Assembly: GCF_023369855.1 (NCBI RefSeq)
Contig: NZ_JAMBPP010000003.1
Coordinates: 1-64,000, forward strand
Length of the DNA: 64,000 nucleotides
Source of the DNA: Actinotalea alkalitolerans
GTDB taxonomy: Bacteria; Actinomycetota; Actinomycetes; Actinomycetales; Cellulomonadaceae
Reading direction: 5' to 3'
Numbering within the stretch: position 1 is the first letter of the stretch; every line of letters begins with the position of its first letter. The notes beneath the pieces are model-generated. The model made no database searches, was not told where the DNA came from, and worked only from the letters and a program-made list of their open reading frames with translations. The translations under genes were made by a program, and so were the position numbers. Shown piece by piece: positions 24,631 through 33,647 of the stretch.

Positions 24631-25272
24631 TCACGGTCCTCTCAGGCTGCTGACCCAGTTGGTCAGCAGGTGGGCGCCGGCATCGCCGGACTTCTCGGGG
24701 TGGAACTGGGTCGCGGCGAGCGGTCCGTTCTCGACCGCTGCCACGAAAGGACCTCCGTGCTCGGACCAGGTGACCTGCGGTGGGGTGAACCGCTGGTCAC
24801 CCAGCGGGGGGAAGGCGCGCGCCGCGTAGGAGTGGACGAAGTAGAAGCGCTCACCCTCGACACCGGCGAAGAGCCGCGAGCCCTCGGGGGGCGTGACCGT
24901 CGACCATCCCATGTGGGGCACCACGGGCGCCTCGAGCCGATCGACCAGACCGGACCACTCCCCCAGGCCTTCGGTCCGCACACCGTGCTCGTCACCGGCC
25001 TCGAACATGACCTGCATGCCCACGCAGATCCCCAGCACGGGCCGCCCGCCCGCGAGGCGACGGTCGATGATCTGGTCACCGCGCACGGCCCTGAGCCCGT
25101 CCATGACCGCGGCGAAGGCCCCGACGCCGGGGACGACGAGACCGTCCGCCTCGGCAGCCGCCTTCGGGTCGGCCGTGAGCTCGACCTGCGCACCGACGCG
25201 CTCGAGGGCGCGCACAGCCGAACGCACGTTGCCGAAGCCGTAGTCGAGGACGACGACACGTGGAGAGGTCAC
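24631..25272 (-). CDS. hisH: Imidazole glycerol phosphate synthase, glutaminase subunit
   Basis: Class I glutamine amidotransferase that supplies ammonia to HisF in the fifth step of histidine synthesis. The 213 residues contain the nucleophile C83 in LGICVGMQ and the H191/E193 pair in QFHPEKSG. The oxyanion-region PGVG segment is near 48-51. HisF is not in this window. I placed the start at GTG 25272, seven bases after TAAACT (25280-25285), which implies a leaderless transcript and a promoter separate from hisB. The longer open frame upstream is not conserved. Confidence 0.96.
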   Translation of the reverse strand: MTSPRVVVLDYGFGNVRSAVRALERVGAQVELTADPKAAAEADGLVVPGVGAFAAVMDGLRAVRGDQIIDRRLAGGRPVLGICVGMQVMFEAGDEHGVRTEGLGEWSGLVDRLEAPVVPHMGWSTVTPPEGSRLFAGVEGERFYFVHSYAARAFPPLGDQRFTPPQVTWSEHGGPFVAAVENGPLAATQFHPEKSGDAGAHLLTNWVSSLRGP

Positions 25273-25279
25273 GGCGCCG

Positions 25280-25285
25280 AGTTTA
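25280..25285 (-). promoter_or_regulatory. -10 element of a leaderless hisH transcript
   Basis: TAAACT on the minus strand ends seven bases before the GTG start of hisH; no Shine-Dalgarno is present. Confidence 0.6.
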
Positions 25286-25330
25286 CCGACGCGGGGCGCA
25301 GCCGCCCGTCGCTGTCCAGATGGCGCGCGC

Positions 25331-25774
25331 TCAGGCCCGCCGCCTCTTGGCCGCCGCGGCGAGGATGCGCATCGCGGTCCATCGCGACATGCCGACCGAG
25401 GACACGACCCCGGGCAGCTCCTGCGGCGTGACCTGGCCCAGCAGCAGCTGCTCGACGACAGGTGGGGCACCGTCCAGCATCAGGACCGGCGCGATGTCCT
25501 CACCCTTGCTCCCCGCCGACCACCGGGAGGCGGTCATCTGCCCGTCGCGCTGGGTGAGCAGCACGACCGGGGTGTTCTTCAACAGCTTCGAGATGACCGC
25601 GGCAGCACGCTCGGGATCACCCACCGCGGTCGTGCGGCACACGCCGACGGCCCCGATGTCGGTGGGAACGGCATCGACCGGCACCTTGCTCAGCGCACAC
25701 GCTGCGGCCAGGCCCTGCGCGACCGCGACCTGCGTGAGGACCACGGCAGCTGCCGGGAGGTCCTCACCGCTCAC
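25331..25774 (-). CDS. Conserved hypothetical protein in the his operon
   Basis: I do not recognise this 147-residue protein. Its first 100 residues look like a compact alpha/beta domain ([62 protein letters not shown]). The last 45 form a likely helical tail ending KRRRA, which could be a helix-turn-helix-like segment ([22 protein letters not shown]). There is no signal peptide or membrane helix. The GTG start overlaps the hisB stop by four bases, so it is co-translated with hisB. Its place among histidine genes suggests a link to that pathway but gives no proof. Confidence 0.75.
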   Translation of the reverse strand: MSGEDLPAAAVVLTQVAVAQGLAAACALSKVPVDAVPTDIGAVGVCRTTAVGDPERAAAVISKLLKNTPVVLLTQRDGQMTASRWSAGSKGEDIAPVLMLDGAPPVVEQLLLGQVTPQELPGVVSSVGMSRWTAMRILAAAAKRRRA

Positions 25775-26397
25775 AGCGCGCCCTTGGTCGAGGGGATGCC
25801 CTCGACCCGGGGATCGTGGGCCACGGCGAGCCGCAGAGCACGGGCGAGGGCCTTGAACTGCGCCTCCACGATGTGGTGCGGGTCTCGCCCGGCGAGCACC
25901 CTGACGTGCAGGCAGATCCCCGCGTGATGGGCGATCGACTCCAGGACGTGGCGGGTCAGCGACCCGGTGAAGTGCCCGCCGATGAGGTGGTACTCCTGGC
26001 CCTGGGGCTCACCCGAGTGCACCAGGTACGGCCGACCGGACACGTCGACGACAGCCTGGGCGAGGGCCTCGTCGAGCGGCACGAGCGCGTCGCCGAAACG
26101 CGCGATGCCCGCCTTGTCGCCCAGCGCCACGCGCAACGCCTGGCCCAGGGCGATGGCCACGTCCTCGACCGTGTGGTGCACGTCGATCTCGGTGTCGCCG
26201 GTCGCGCGGACCGTGAGGTCGATCAGCGAGTGCTTGCCCAGCGCGGTGAGCATGTGGTCGTAGAAGGGCACCGAGGTCGAGATCTCGGTGCGCCCGCTGC
26301 CGTCGAGATCGAGCTCGACCAGGACGTCGGACTCCGAGGTCCTCCGCTCGATCCGGGCCGTGCGACCCGACCCGCCTGCGCCTACGGTCTGGCTCAC
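25771..26397 (-). CDS. hisB: Imidazoleglycerol-phosphate dehydratase
   Basis: Manganese-dependent dehydratase of histidine synthesis, here monofunctional with 208 residues and no phosphatase domain. Both repeated metal-binding halves are present: [17 protein letters not shown] near 73-89 and [16 protein letters not shown] near 154-169, plus [15 protein letters not shown] near 174-188. The GTG start overlaps the hisC stop (GTGA). The longer frame upstream runs antisense-like through hisC and is not real. Confidence 0.96.
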   Translation of the reverse strand: MSQTVGAGGSGRTARIERRTSESDVLVELDLDGSGRTEISTSVPFYDHMLTALGKHSLIDLTVRATGDTEIDVHHTVEDVAIALGQALRVALGDKAGIARFGDALVPLDEALAQAVVDVSGRPYLVHSGEPQGQEYHLIGGHFTGSLTRHVLESIAHHAGICLHVRVLAGRDPHHIVEAQFKALARALRLAVAHDPRVEGIPSTKGAL

Positions 26398-27533
26398 AGT
26401 CCTGCCACCTCCACCAGGGCGTCCTTGAACGCCACCATCTCCTCCGGGGTGCCGATCGACACCCGCAGCCACCCGTCCGGCCCGGTCTCCCGGATCAGCA
26501 CACCGCGGTCGAGCAGACCCTGCCAGATCGCGTGCCGGTCGTCGAACGTGCCGAACAGGACGAAGTTGGCGTCCGTGTCCGCCACACGCAGACCACGCGC
26601 GCGCAGCCACGCCACCGTCGTGTCCCGCTCGGCCCGCAGCGCGCCGACCAGCGCCATGAGCTCGGTCGAGTGGGCCAGGGCCGCACGCGCCACCGCCTGG
26701 GTCACTGCGGACAGGTGGTACGGGAGCCGCACCACGCGCAGGGCGTCGACGAGCGCCGGCGCAGCGGCGAGGTAGCCGAGGCGCGCACCGGCCAGCCCGA
26801 AGGCCTTGGACATCGTCCGCGACACCGCGAGGGCAGGATGACGGTCCAGCACCTCCAGGGCAGAAGGGGTGCCCCGCCGCCGGAACTCTCCGTAGGCCTC
26901 GTCCACGACCACCACGCACCCTCCCACGACACCGCGCGCAGCCTCCAGGACGGCCTCGATCGTCGCGAGCGGAAGCGCCGTCCCGGTCGGGTTGTTGGGG
27001 CTCGCCAGCAGCACCACGGAGGGCTGGTGCCTCTCGATCGCCGCCGCCGCGACCACCGGGTCCACGGTGAAGTCCTCCTCACGTCGGCCGACCACCCAGG
27101 TCGTGGAGGTGTCACGCGCGTACTCGGGATACATCGAGTAGGTCGGTGCGAAGGAGAGCGCGGTCCGTCCAGGACCACCGAACGCCTGAAGGAGGTGCAG
27201 CATGACCTCGTTGGACCCGTTCGCCGCCCAGATCCGGGTCGGGTCCAGAGCCACGCCCGACTCGCGCTCGAGATAGGTGGCGAGATCGCGCCGCAGCGCG
27301 AGGAAGTCGCGGTCGGGGTAGCGGTTCAGACCCCGTGCGGCCTGCGCCACCGCAGCGGCGATGTCGGCGACCACGGCGTGCGAGGGCGGATACGGGTTCT
27401 CGTTGACGTTGAGCAGCACGGGGACGTCGAGCTGGGGCGCGCCGTAGGGTTCCAGACCCCGCAGCTCGGTGCGCAGCGGGAGCTCTGCGGAGGCGCGGTC
27501 CCGCGCTCGCTCGGGAAGGTCGGCAACGGTCAC
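26394..27533 (-). CDS. hisC: Histidinol-phosphate aminotransferase
   Basis: PLP enzyme that makes histidinol phosphate, and may also transaminate aromatic amino acids. The 379-residue protein has the substrate segment NENPYPPS near 44-51, ANGSNEVM at 104-111, SPNNPTGT at 178-185 and the PLP lysine K243 in [13 protein letters not shown] chose GTG 27533 because TACGAT lies exactly seven bases upstream and no Shine-Dalgarno exists, which fits leaderless translation. An in-frame GTG at 27551 would overlap that -10. It heads the hisC-hisB-hypothetical unit. Confidence 0.95.
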   Translation of the reverse strand: MTVADLPERARDRASAELPLRTELRGLEPYGAPQLDVPVLLNVNENPYPPSHAVVADIAAAVAQAARGLNRYPDRDFLALRRDLATYLERESGVALDPTRIWAANGSNEVMLHLLQAFGGPGRTALSFAPTYSMYPEYARDTSTTWVVGRREEDFTVDPVVAAAAIERHQPSVVLLASPNNPTGTALPLATIEAVLEAARGVVGGCVVVVDEAYGEFRRRGTPSALEVLDRHPALAVSRTMSKAFGLAGARLGYLAAAPALVDALRVVRLPYHLSAVTQAVARAALAHSTELMALVGALRAERDTTVAWLRARGLRVADTDANFVLFGTFDDRHAIWQGLLDRGVLIRETGPDGWLRVSIGTPEEMVAFKDALVEVAGL

Positions 27534-27540
27534 GGGGCCG

Positions 27541-27546
27541 ATCGTA
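27541..27546 (-). promoter_or_regulatory. -10 element of a leaderless hisC transcript
   Basis: TACGAT on the minus strand, seven bases before the GTG at 27533. Confidence 0.65.
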
Positions 27547-27580
27547 GCCACGGTGGTGGCCTCGTCGTCGGGCTCGACCG

Positions 27581-28213
27581 TCAGGCGTCGACGAGCTCGA
27601 GCACGCGGCGGTCACCCTGAGCGACGAACCCGACCGCCCGGAGGTACTTCTCGGAGGCCGCCATGCCCGCCGAGGCAACGACCCGTCGAGTGCCCATCGC
27701 GGCGAACGGGCCGTCGGTGCGGAAGACGAACTCCCCCGGCGTGAAGTCCCGGTAGGCCGGGAGCACGTAGTCCAGGACGACCTGCTGCTCGCCGACCTCC
27801 TGCCCGGCCCGGGACAGGACCACACCCACGAGCTGGTCGCCGGTGCTCACCAGGAAGGCGTGATCGGCCACGGGCACACCGTCGTCGGGAAGGTCGGGGT
27901 TGAAGGCACGGATGTCCTGGCTGTGGCGCGAGAGCAGGTGACGCAGGTACGGCTGGTCCACCCCGATCGGCACGACGTCGTAGGCACGCTCGTCGTGACG
28001 CTCGCGCACCAGCCTGCTGATGACCCACAGGTTGATCCCGACCAGCACGACGTTCATCGCGGCCATCGGCCAGACCTCGACCACCGCGTTGTACCCGATC
28101 AGCACCAGGCACGAGAGGGTGTTGAGCACCCGGAAGCGCATCACCCTGGTCTGCAGCAACGAGATGATCAGGACGGCCGACCCGATCCAGCCGATGGCTT
28201 CGACGACGGGCAC
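27581..28213 (-). CDS. YgjV-like membrane protein with C-terminal GNAT-like domain
   Basis: Protein of 210 residues in two parts. Residues 1-80 hold about three membrane helices ([26 protein letters not shown], then [36 protein letters not shown]) resembling the YgjV family. Residues 85-210 form a soluble domain ending [22 protein letters not shown], which resembles the last strands of a GNAT acetyltransferase, though the acetyl-CoA motif is weak. The GTG at 28213 has AGGAG eight bases upstream. It lies between hisC and a lipoprotein hydrolase, with its own candidate promoter. Function is unknown. Confidence 0.75.
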   Translation of the reverse strand: MPVVEAIGWIGSAVLIISLLQTRVMRFRVLNTLSCLVLIGYNAVVEVWPMAAMNVVLVGINLWVISRLVRERHDERAYDVVPIGVDQPYLRHLLSRHSQDIRAFNPDLPDDGVPVADHAFLVSTGDQLVGVVLSRAGQEVGEQQVVLDYVLPAYRDFTPGEFVFRTDGPFAAMGTRRVVASAGMAASEKYLRAVGFVAQGDRRVLELVDA

Positions 28214-28265
28214 GTCACACGCTCCTGGGTCTCCGCGAGGCGACCGTGCGCCCCGTCCGGCGACG

Positions 28266-28271
28266 ATCCTA
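28266..28271 (-). promoter_or_regulatory. Candidate -10 for the YgjV-like gene
   Basis: TAGGAT on the minus strand overlaps the stop codon of the upstream lipoprotein gene. It would give a leader of about 45 bases that includes the AGGAG ribosome-binding site. Confidence 0.45.
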
Positions 28272-29120
28272 CGGCGCGGGAGGGAGGTCGACGGCCTGCT
28301 CGACCCACCCGGCCAGCAGGTCACCCACCACCTCGGGCAGGATGACCTGGCCGTGGTCCACGCCTGGCAGCACCTCGACGGCCACCTCGTGGCCGCCGAC
28401 CGTGAGGGCGTCGGCGAAGACGGTCGAGAAGGATGCCGGGACCAGGTCGTCCTCGGCGCCGTGCACGAGCAGGACGGGGATCTCGGGGTGGGCGTCCGCC
28501 CAGGTCAACGGGTTGGCCTCGCGCCAGAGCTCGGGCGCACTGTCACGGGGGACGCCGAGCAGGGTCTGGGCCGCACCGGCCGTCGCCGCCAGGTCGTACG
28601 GACCGGCCAGGCCGACGACGGCGTCGGGCCGGACCGGCGGGTGAGGGCACGAGGCCGCACCCGGCCGGTCGGGGGCAAGACCGACCAGGGCCGCCAGGTG
28701 GGCCCCTGCGGAGTGACCCACCACCACCACCGGGACACCGGGCACCTGGTCCACCGCGTAGGCGACGCCGCACGCGACGTCGTCCACCGGTACCGGGTAG
28801 CTGTCGCCGGTACCACCCGCCCGGTAGGTGATGGTCACGACCGCGTGACCCTGGGCGACGAGCGCCTCGGCCAACGGAGCGAGGCCCGCGGGGTCCGCAG
28901 ACCACCAGCCCCCGCCCGGGACGAGCACGATCACCGTGTCCGGGCGACCCGGCGGGAGGTCGACGGTCGCGGGCAGGCCCGCAAGGAACTCGCCCGTCCC
29001 CGGGGTCGGGGGGGTCACGGACGGTCGCGACGTGACGTCAGCGTCCGGCGCGGGCTCCTGGGGTGCGCAGCCCGCCAGGAGCAGGAGCAGGATCAGGGCC
29101 AGGAGGACGGGAGGTCGCAC
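28269..29120 (-). CDS. Lipoprotein alpha/beta hydrolase
   Basis: Predicted lipid-anchored esterase-like enzyme of 283 residues. The signal peptide ends in the lipobox LLAGC (cysteine at residue 18), followed by a Pro/Thr-rich spacer. The hydrolase domain has the oxyanion segment VPGGGWW near 68-74, the nucleophile elbow GHSAGAH near 136-142, an acid in HGAEDDLVP near 217-225 and the histidine in GVDHGQ near 252-257. This is the carboxylesterase/BD-FAE-like pattern. The substrate is unknown. The GTG start lies six bases after CACAGT (29127-29132), suggesting a leaderless message. Confidence 0.85.
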   Translation of the reverse strand: MRPPVLLALILLLLLAGCAPQEPAPDADVTSRPSVTPPTPGTGEFLAGLPATVDLPPGRPDTVIVLVPGGGWWSADPAGLAPLAEALVAQGHAVVTITYRAGGTGDSYPVPVDDVACGVAYAVDQVPGVPVVVVGHSAGAHLAALVGLAPDRPGAASCPHPPVRPDAVVGLAGPYDLAATAGAAQTLLGVPRDSAPELWREANPLTWADAHPEIPVLLVHGAEDDLVPASFSTVFADALTVGGHEVAVEVLPGVDHGQVILPEVVGDLLAGWVEQAVDLPPAP

Positions 29121-29126
29121 CCCTCC

Positions 29127-29132
29127 ACTGTG
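29127..29132 (-). promoter_or_regulatory. -10 element of a leaderless lipoprotein transcript
   Basis: CACAGT on the minus strand, six bases before the GTG at 29120. Confidence 0.4.
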
Positions 29133-29155
29133 GCATCCCGAGCGGCCCGGTGCGT

Positions 29156-29191
29156 GTGCTCGGGCACGTGCGTGTGCCTGTGCCTGAGCAC
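29156..29191. promoter_or_regulatory. 12-bp inverted repeat upstream of the RecQ-fusion gene
   Basis: GTGCTCGGGCAC (29156-29167) and GTGCCTGAGCAC (29180-29191) are inverted copies with one G-T mismatch, separated by 12 bases, in the divergent promoter region. A second perfect repeat, CTGCCG-N5-CGGCAG, follows at 29193-29209. Position just upstream of the -10 at 29227 suggests an operator. Neither end has a U-tract for termination. Confidence 0.5.
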
Positions 29192-29226
29192 CCTGCCGCA
29201 GACCGGCAGGTGTCCGTGACGGGTGA

Positions 29227-29232
29227 CAGACT
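29227..29232 (+). promoter_or_regulatory. -10 element of a leaderless recQ-fusion transcript
   Basis: CAGACT lies six bases before the ATG at 29239; no Shine-Dalgarno precedes the start. Confidence 0.4.
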
Positions 29233-29238
29233 TCGACG

Positions 29239-31473
29239 ATGCCCCCCACCTCGGACCCCTCGACCGGAGCGATCGCGGTCGCGGGACACGCCGCACCTCG
29301 GGGCGGGTCCGACCGCCCCGCGCTGCGGGAGCGCGCCGAGGAGGTGCTCCGCGCGCTCGTCGGACACCCCGACGCGCGGTTGCGCGAGGACCAGTGGACG
29401 GCGATCGAGGCGCTCGTGGCGGACCGACGCAGGGCCCTGGTGGTCCAGCGGACCGGGTGGGGCAAGTCGGCCGTCTACTTCGTGGCCACCTCGCTGCTCC
29501 GCGAGCAGGGGTCCGGCCCGACGGTCATCGTCTCGCCGCTGCTCGCCCTCATGCGCAACCAGGTCGAGGCGGCCCGACGCGCCGGGATCCGCGCCGAGAC
29601 GATCCACTCGGCCAACACCGAGGAGTGGGCGTCGGTGCAGGAGCGGGTCGTGGCCGGGGAGACGGACGTGCTGCTCGTCTCACCCGAACGGCTCAACAAC
29701 CCCGGCTTCCGGGACGAGGTCCTGCCCCGTCTCGCGCAGGACGCCGGGCTGCTCGTGATCGACGAGGCCCACTGCGTCTCGGACTGGGGTCACGACTTCC
29801 GCCCCGACTACCGTCGCATCCGCGACCTGCTGCTCGACCTCCCGACCGGCACCCCCGTGCTGGCGACCACCGCGACGGCCAACGCCCGGGTGACCGCCGA
29901 CGTCGCCGAGCAGCTCGTGCCGCACGGGTCCGGCACGCCGGGGCCCGGCGACGAGCCGGGCGAGGAGGTGCTCGTCCTGCGGGGCAGCCTGGATCGCACG
30001 AGCCTGCACCTGTCCGTCCAGGAGCTCGAGGACCAGGCGTCCCGGCTCGCCTGGCTCGCGCAGAACCTGCCCGCGATGCCCGGGTCAGGGATCGTCTACT
30101 GCCTGACGGTCGCCGCTGCCGAGCAGGTCGCGGCCCACCTCACCGCCGCAGGCCTGGTGGTCCGCCCCTACACCGGGCAGACCGACCCGGCCGAGCGGCT
30201 CGAGTGCGAGCAGGATCTCCTGGCCAACCGGGTCAAGGCACTGGTCGCCACGTCAGCCCTCGGGATGGGTTTCGACAAGCCCGATCTCGGCTTCGTGGTG
30301 CACCTGGGGGCGCCGGCCTCCCCGATCGCGTACTACCAGCAGGTGGGCCGCGCAGGCCGCGCGACCGAGCGGGCCGAGGTCGTCCTGCTCCCCGGCCGCG
30401 AGGACCTCGCGATCTGGGACTGGTTCGCCTCGATGGCCTTCCCGCCCGAGCAGGAGGTGCGGGCGGCGCTGGCGGCCCTCGAGGACGCCGGCAGGACGCT
30501 CTCCACCGCTGCGCTCGAGCCCCGGGTGAGCCTGCGGCGCAACCGCCTCGAGATGATGCTCAAGGTGCTCGACGTCGACGGGGCCGTCCGTCGGGTCCGT
30601 GGAGGGTGGGAGTCCACCGGGCAGCCGTGGTCCTACGACAGCGCGCGGTACGAGCAGGTGGCTGCGACGCGGCAGACCGAGCAGCAGTCGATGCTCGACT
30701 ACGTCGCCGGACCAGGGTGTCGGATGCACTTCCTGCGCAGTGCGCTGGACGACCCCGACCTCGCGGCTCACCCCCGGTGGCAGTGCGGGCGCTGCGACCG
30801 TTGCGGCGGCACGACCTCGACGACCAGGCCCGACGAGGAGGCCGTCCGCCAGGCGCGCAGCCAGCTCGCCGTGCCGGGGGTCGAGGTCCCCGCACGTCGG
30901 CAGTGGCCGAGCGGGATGGCGTCGCTCGGCGTCCCGGTCAGCGGTCGGATCTCGGCGCAGGACGGCGCGTCGGCAGGCCGTGCGGTCGCCCGTCTCGACG
31001 GTCTGGGCTGGGGGAACCAGCTGCGCGAGCTCTTCAGCGCCCCCGCGCAGGCCGCAGGGGCCCAGGACACCTTGCCGGTCGCGCTGCGGGCCCCGGTGCT
31101 CGAGGTGATGGACGCCTGGAGCCCTCAGGTCGACGGTGTCGTGGTGATCGGGTCCCTCACCCGACCCGGGCTCGTCGAGCACCTGGCGGCCGGGATCGCC
31201 CGCCACCTCGGCGTCCCCGTGGTCGGGCGGGTCGGGACGGACACCGGGCGTCCGCCCGGGCGCCACGACGTCAACTCGGCCCAGCGACTGGCCGGGGTCT
31301 GGCAGCGTCTCTCGCTCGACCTGAGCCCCGCCGCCGAGGCCGGTCTGACCGGCCGCTCGGTCCTGCTGGTGGACGACCGCTACGACACGGGATGGACCGT
31401 CACGGTCGCGGCGCGCCTGCTCCGCCAGGCCGGGGCGACCGCCGTCCACCCGTTCGCCCTCGCGATCGGGTGA
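29239..31473 (+). CDS. RecQ-family helicase fused to a phosphoribosyltransferase-like domain
   Basis: Protein of 744 residues. The N-terminal half is a superfamily 2 DNA helicase: motif I RTGWGKS at 71-77, DEAH at 175-178, the RecQ aromatic-rich CVSDWGHDFRPDY at 179-191, and motif VI QQVGRAGR at 367-374. A RecQ zinc site is seen as C494, C516, C519 and C522. No HRDC domain is present. Instead, residues about 605-744 resemble a type I phosphoribosyltransferase, with the PRPP-binding loop VLLVDDRYDTGWT at 708-720 and a preceding VVVIGSLTRPGLVEHLA segment. It runs opposite to the surrounding his genes. It probably acts in DNA repair or recombination; the role of the fused domain is unknown. Confidence 0.88.
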   Translation: MPPTSDPSTGAIAVAGHAAPRGGSDRPALRERAEEVLRALVGHPDARLREDQWTAIEALVADRRRALVVQRTGWGKSAVYFVATSLLREQGSGPTVIVSPLLALMRNQVEAARRAGIRAETIHSANTEEWASVQERVVAGETDVLLVSPERLNNPGFRDEVLPRLAQDAGLLVIDEAHCVSDWGHDFRPDYRRIRDLLLDLPTGTPVLATTATANARVTADVAEQLVPHGSGTPGPGDEPGEEVLVLRGSLDRTSLHLSVQELEDQASRLAWLAQNLPAMPGSGIVYCLTVAAAEQVAAHLTAAGLVVRPYTGQTDPAERLECEQDLLANRVKALVATSALGMGFDKPDLGFVVHLGAPASPIAYYQQVGRAGRATERAEVVLLPGREDLAIWDWFASMAFPPEQEVRAALAALEDAGRTLSTAALEPRVSLRRNRLEMMLKVLDVDGAVRRVRGGWESTGQPWSYDSARYEQVAATRQTEQQSMLDYVAGPGCRMHFLRSALDDPDLAAHPRWQCGRCDRCGGTTSTTRPDEEAVRQARSQLAVPGVEVPARRQWPSGMASLGVPVSGRISAQDGASAGRAVARLDGLGWGNQLRELFSAPAQAAGAQDTLPVALRAPVLEVMDAWSPQVDGVVVIGSLTRPGLVEHLAAGIARHLGVPVVGRVGTDTGRPPGRHDVNSAQRLAGVWQRLSLDLSPAAEAGLTGRSVLLVDDRYDTGWTVTVAARLLRQAGATAVHPFALAIG

Positions 31474-31545
31474 GGGGTCCGGAGACCGGCTCGACGGCGT
31501 CGGACGTCAGCCTGGGGCAGAACCTCGGTTTGCCGTGGCGCAGCC

Positions 31546-32874
31546 TCAGTCCTCGAAGCGAGCCTCGACGGCCTCGCCGTGCGCCGGCAGGTCCTCGTCG
31601 TCGGCGAGGCTCACGATGCGTGACGCCAGCGTGTGCAGTGCGCCCGCGTCGTACTCGACCACCTGCACGGCCCGCAGGAAGCTGTGGACGCCGAGGCCGC
31701 CCGCGTAGTGCGAGCACCCGCCCGTCGGCAGCACATGGTTCGAGCCTGCCATGTAGTCCCCCAGGGAGACCGGCGAGTAGGGGCCGACGAAGATCGCCCC
31801 GGCGCTGGTGACACGGTCGGCCACCCTTGCGGCGTCAGCCGTCTGGATCTCCAGGTGCTCGGCGCCGTAGGCGTTCACCACCTCCAGGCCCTGCTCGAGG
31901 TCGTCCACCAGGACCACCGCTGACTGGGGGCCGCCCAGGGCCTGGACCACCCGGTCACGGTGCTTGGTCTGCGCGACCCGCTCCGGTAGCAGGGCCTGGA
32001 CAGCGTCGGCCAACGACGTCGAGTCGGTGACCAGGACCGACGCCGAGGTGGGTCCGTGCTCGGCCTGCGAGATGAGGTCGACCACGACGTGCACCGGGTC
32101 CGCACCGTCGTCGGCGAGGATCGCGATCTCGGTCGGGCCGGCCTCGGAGTCGATGCCGACCACCCCCCGGACCAGCCTCTTGGCTGCGGTCACGTACTGG
32201 TTGCCCGGACCGGTCACCACGTCGACGGGCTCGCACAGCATCGCGCCGTCCTGAGGCAGCTCTCCCTGCGCGCCGTACGCGAGCATCGCCACGGCCTGCG
32301 CGCCGCCGACCGCGTAGACCTCGTCCACCCCCAGCAGGGCGCAGGCCGCCAGGATCGTGGGGTGCGGCAGACCGCCGTTCTCCCGCTGCGGCGGGCTCGT
32401 CACGACCAGCGAGGCCACACCGGCCTCCTGCGCGGGGACGACGTTCATGACGACCGACGAGGGGTAGACGGCGATCCCTCCGGGGACGTAGAGGCCGACC
32501 CGACGCACCGGCAGCCACCGCTGACGCACCTGCGCCCCCGGTGCGAGGTCGACGCTCAGGTCGGCGGGGCGCTGGGCGGCGTGCACGCGCCGCGTCCGCG
32601 CGATCGCCTCCTCCAGGGCAGCACGAACCGGCGGGGCGAGGCTCTCCAGCGCGTCGGCCAGGGCCGACTGCGGGACGCGTAGATCGACCGGGCGGACGCC
32701 GTCGAACCGTTCGGACAGGTCACGCAACGCCCGTGCACCGTGCTCACGCACCTCGGCGATGATCGGCGCGACATGCTGGGTGACCGCGGCGATGTCCTGC
32801 TCGGGCCGCGGCAGGACCGCAGCGAGCTCACGGGTGGACAGCGTGCGACCGCGCAGGTCGAGACGAGAGATCAC
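31546..32874 (-). CDS. hisD: Histidinol dehydrogenase
   Basis: Zinc-dependent enzyme that oxidises histidinol to histidine in two NAD-dependent steps. The 442 residues contain YVPGG near 128-132, [14 protein letters not shown] near 222-235, the metal ligands in SQAEHGPTS near 267-275 and the C-terminal [14 protein letters not shown] signature near 396-409. The GTG at 32874 is six bases after TAGACT, so it is probably translated from a leaderless mRNA. It is separated from hisC by three unrelated genes. No clear terminator is seen in the 72 bases between it and the convergent RecQ-fusion gene. Confidence 0.97.
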   Translation of the reverse strand: MISRLDLRGRTLSTRELAAVLPRPEQDIAAVTQHVAPIIAEVREHGARALRDLSERFDGVRPVDLRVPQSALADALESLAPPVRAALEEAIARTRRVHAAQRPADLSVDLAPGAQVRQRWLPVRRVGLYVPGGIAVYPSSVVMNVVPAQEAGVASLVVTSPPQRENGGLPHPTILAACALLGVDEVYAVGGAQAVAMLAYGAQGELPQDGAMLCEPVDVVTGPGNQYVTAAKRLVRGVVGIDSEAGPTEIAILADDGADPVHVVVDLISQAEHGPTSASVLVTDSTSLADAVQALLPERVAQTKHRDRVVQALGGPQSAVVLVDDLEQGLEVVNAYGAEHLEIQTADAARVADRVTSAGAIFVGPYSPVSLGDYMAGSNHVLPTGGCSHYAGGLGVHSFLRAVQVVEYDAGALHTLASRIVSLADDEDLPAHGEAVEARFED

Positions 32875-32880
32875 GCGGTC

Positions 32881-32886
32881 AGTCTA
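32881..32886 (-). promoter_or_regulatory. -10 element of a leaderless hisD transcript
   Basis: TAGACT on the minus strand, six bases before the GTG at 32874. Confidence 0.65.
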
Positions 32887-32917
32887 GGCAGTCGGCGTCG
32901 CGTGCCCGGCCTGGTGG

Positions 32918-32923
32918 GAGACT
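32918..32923 (+). promoter_or_regulatory. -10 element of a leaderless S4-protein transcript
   Basis: GAGACT lies six bases before the ATG at 32930, mirroring the hisD arrangement on the other strand. Confidence 0.45.
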
Positions 32924-32929
32924 GGCCCG

Positions 32930-33157
32930 ATGAGCTCCGCACAGACCGTCCCCGTCACCGGCGGCGCGATCCGACTCGGCCAGCTGCTCAAGCTCGCCGG
33001 TGCCGCCGACTCCGGGGCGCAGGCCCGAGCCCTGCTCGACGAGGGCGAGGTCCAGGTCAACGGGGAGCTCGAGCAGCGCCGGGGCCGGCAGCTCGTGACC
33101 GGCGACGTCGTCACCGTCGCCACCCCGGCAGGCGACCACGTCTTCGTGGTCGGCTGA
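32930..33157 (+). CDS. Small S4-domain RNA-binding protein
   Basis: A 75-residue protein made almost wholly of one S4 RNA-binding domain: IRLGQLLKLAGAADSGAQARALLDEGEVQVNGELEQRRG spans the alpha-L motif, with the usual basic RRGRQL turn. It resembles YaaA/YbcJ-type stand-alone S4 proteins that associate with ribosomes or ribosome rescue. Its RNA target is unknown. It is divergent from hisD across 55 bases and convergent with the oxidoreductase gene. Confidence 0.88.
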   Translation: MSSAQTVPVTGGAIRLGQLLKLAGAADSGAQARALLDEGEVQVNGELEQRRGRQLVTGDVVTVATPAGDHVFVVG

Positions 33158-33210
33158 CCCGACCCGACCCGACCGGCCGAGGGCGCGACGCCGCGACCCG
33201 CGAGGCCCGC

Positions 33211-33618
33211 TCACCGGGTCATGTAGTCCGAGCCCATGACACGGTCGACCGCGACCTGCAGCACGATCCGTCGAGGGTCGTGCTCGAGCGTCCGGTAGCG
33301 CGTGCCGTAGCGGCGCATCGCCTCGAGAACCTCGTCGGGGTCGCGAGACACGCTGATCCGTCCTTCGAGGGTCAGCCACCGACCGCCCAGCACCTGGCAG
33401 ACCGCAGCCCTGGGAGCGAGACCGTCCGGTCCGACCCGCTCGGCGTTGCGCGCCTTGACCGAGCCGTCCCTCGTGGTGATCCGCAGGATCCCGAGCTCGG
33501 CGTCCCAGGTGAAGCCCACCGGGACCACGTGAGGGGTGCCGTCAGCCCGCAAGGTCGTCAGGGTCGCCAGGTGACGCTCGGTCACGAAGACGTGCTGCTC
33601 GGGAGTCAGGTGGATCAC
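33211..33618 (-). CDS. PPOX-class flavin/F420-dependent oxidoreductase
   Basis: A 135-residue split-barrel protein of the pyridoxamine-phosphate-oxidase-like superfamily. The segments HLATLTTLRADGTPHVVPVGF near 16-36 and ARNAERVGPDGLAPRAAVCQVLGGRWLTLEG near 56-86 are typical of the actinobacterial class that uses F420 or a flavin. The cofactor cannot be decided from sequence alone. It is probably dimeric and cytoplasmic. The GTG start lies six bases after TAGACT, so the message is likely leaderless. Confidence 0.85.
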   Translation of the reverse strand: MIHLTPEQHVFVTERHLATLTTLRADGTPHVVPVGFTWDAELGILRITTRDGSVKARNAERVGPDGLAPRAAVCQVLGGRWLTLEGRISVSRDPDEVLEAMRRYGTRYRTLEHDPRRIVLQVAVDRVMGSDYMTR

Positions 33619-33624
33619 CCGAGG

Positions 33625-33630
33625 AGTCTA
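33625..33630 (-). promoter_or_regulatory. -10 element of a leaderless oxidoreductase transcript
   Basis: TAGACT on the minus strand, six bases before the GTG at 33618, the same hexamer and spacing as at hisD. Confidence 0.65.
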
Positions 33631-33647
33631 GGTGTCGCCGCGCGGTC

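Noticed and set aside
33158-33210. Short GACCC direct repeats between convergent genes
   Set aside because: Only three imperfect five-base units; no repeat family or terminator is supported.
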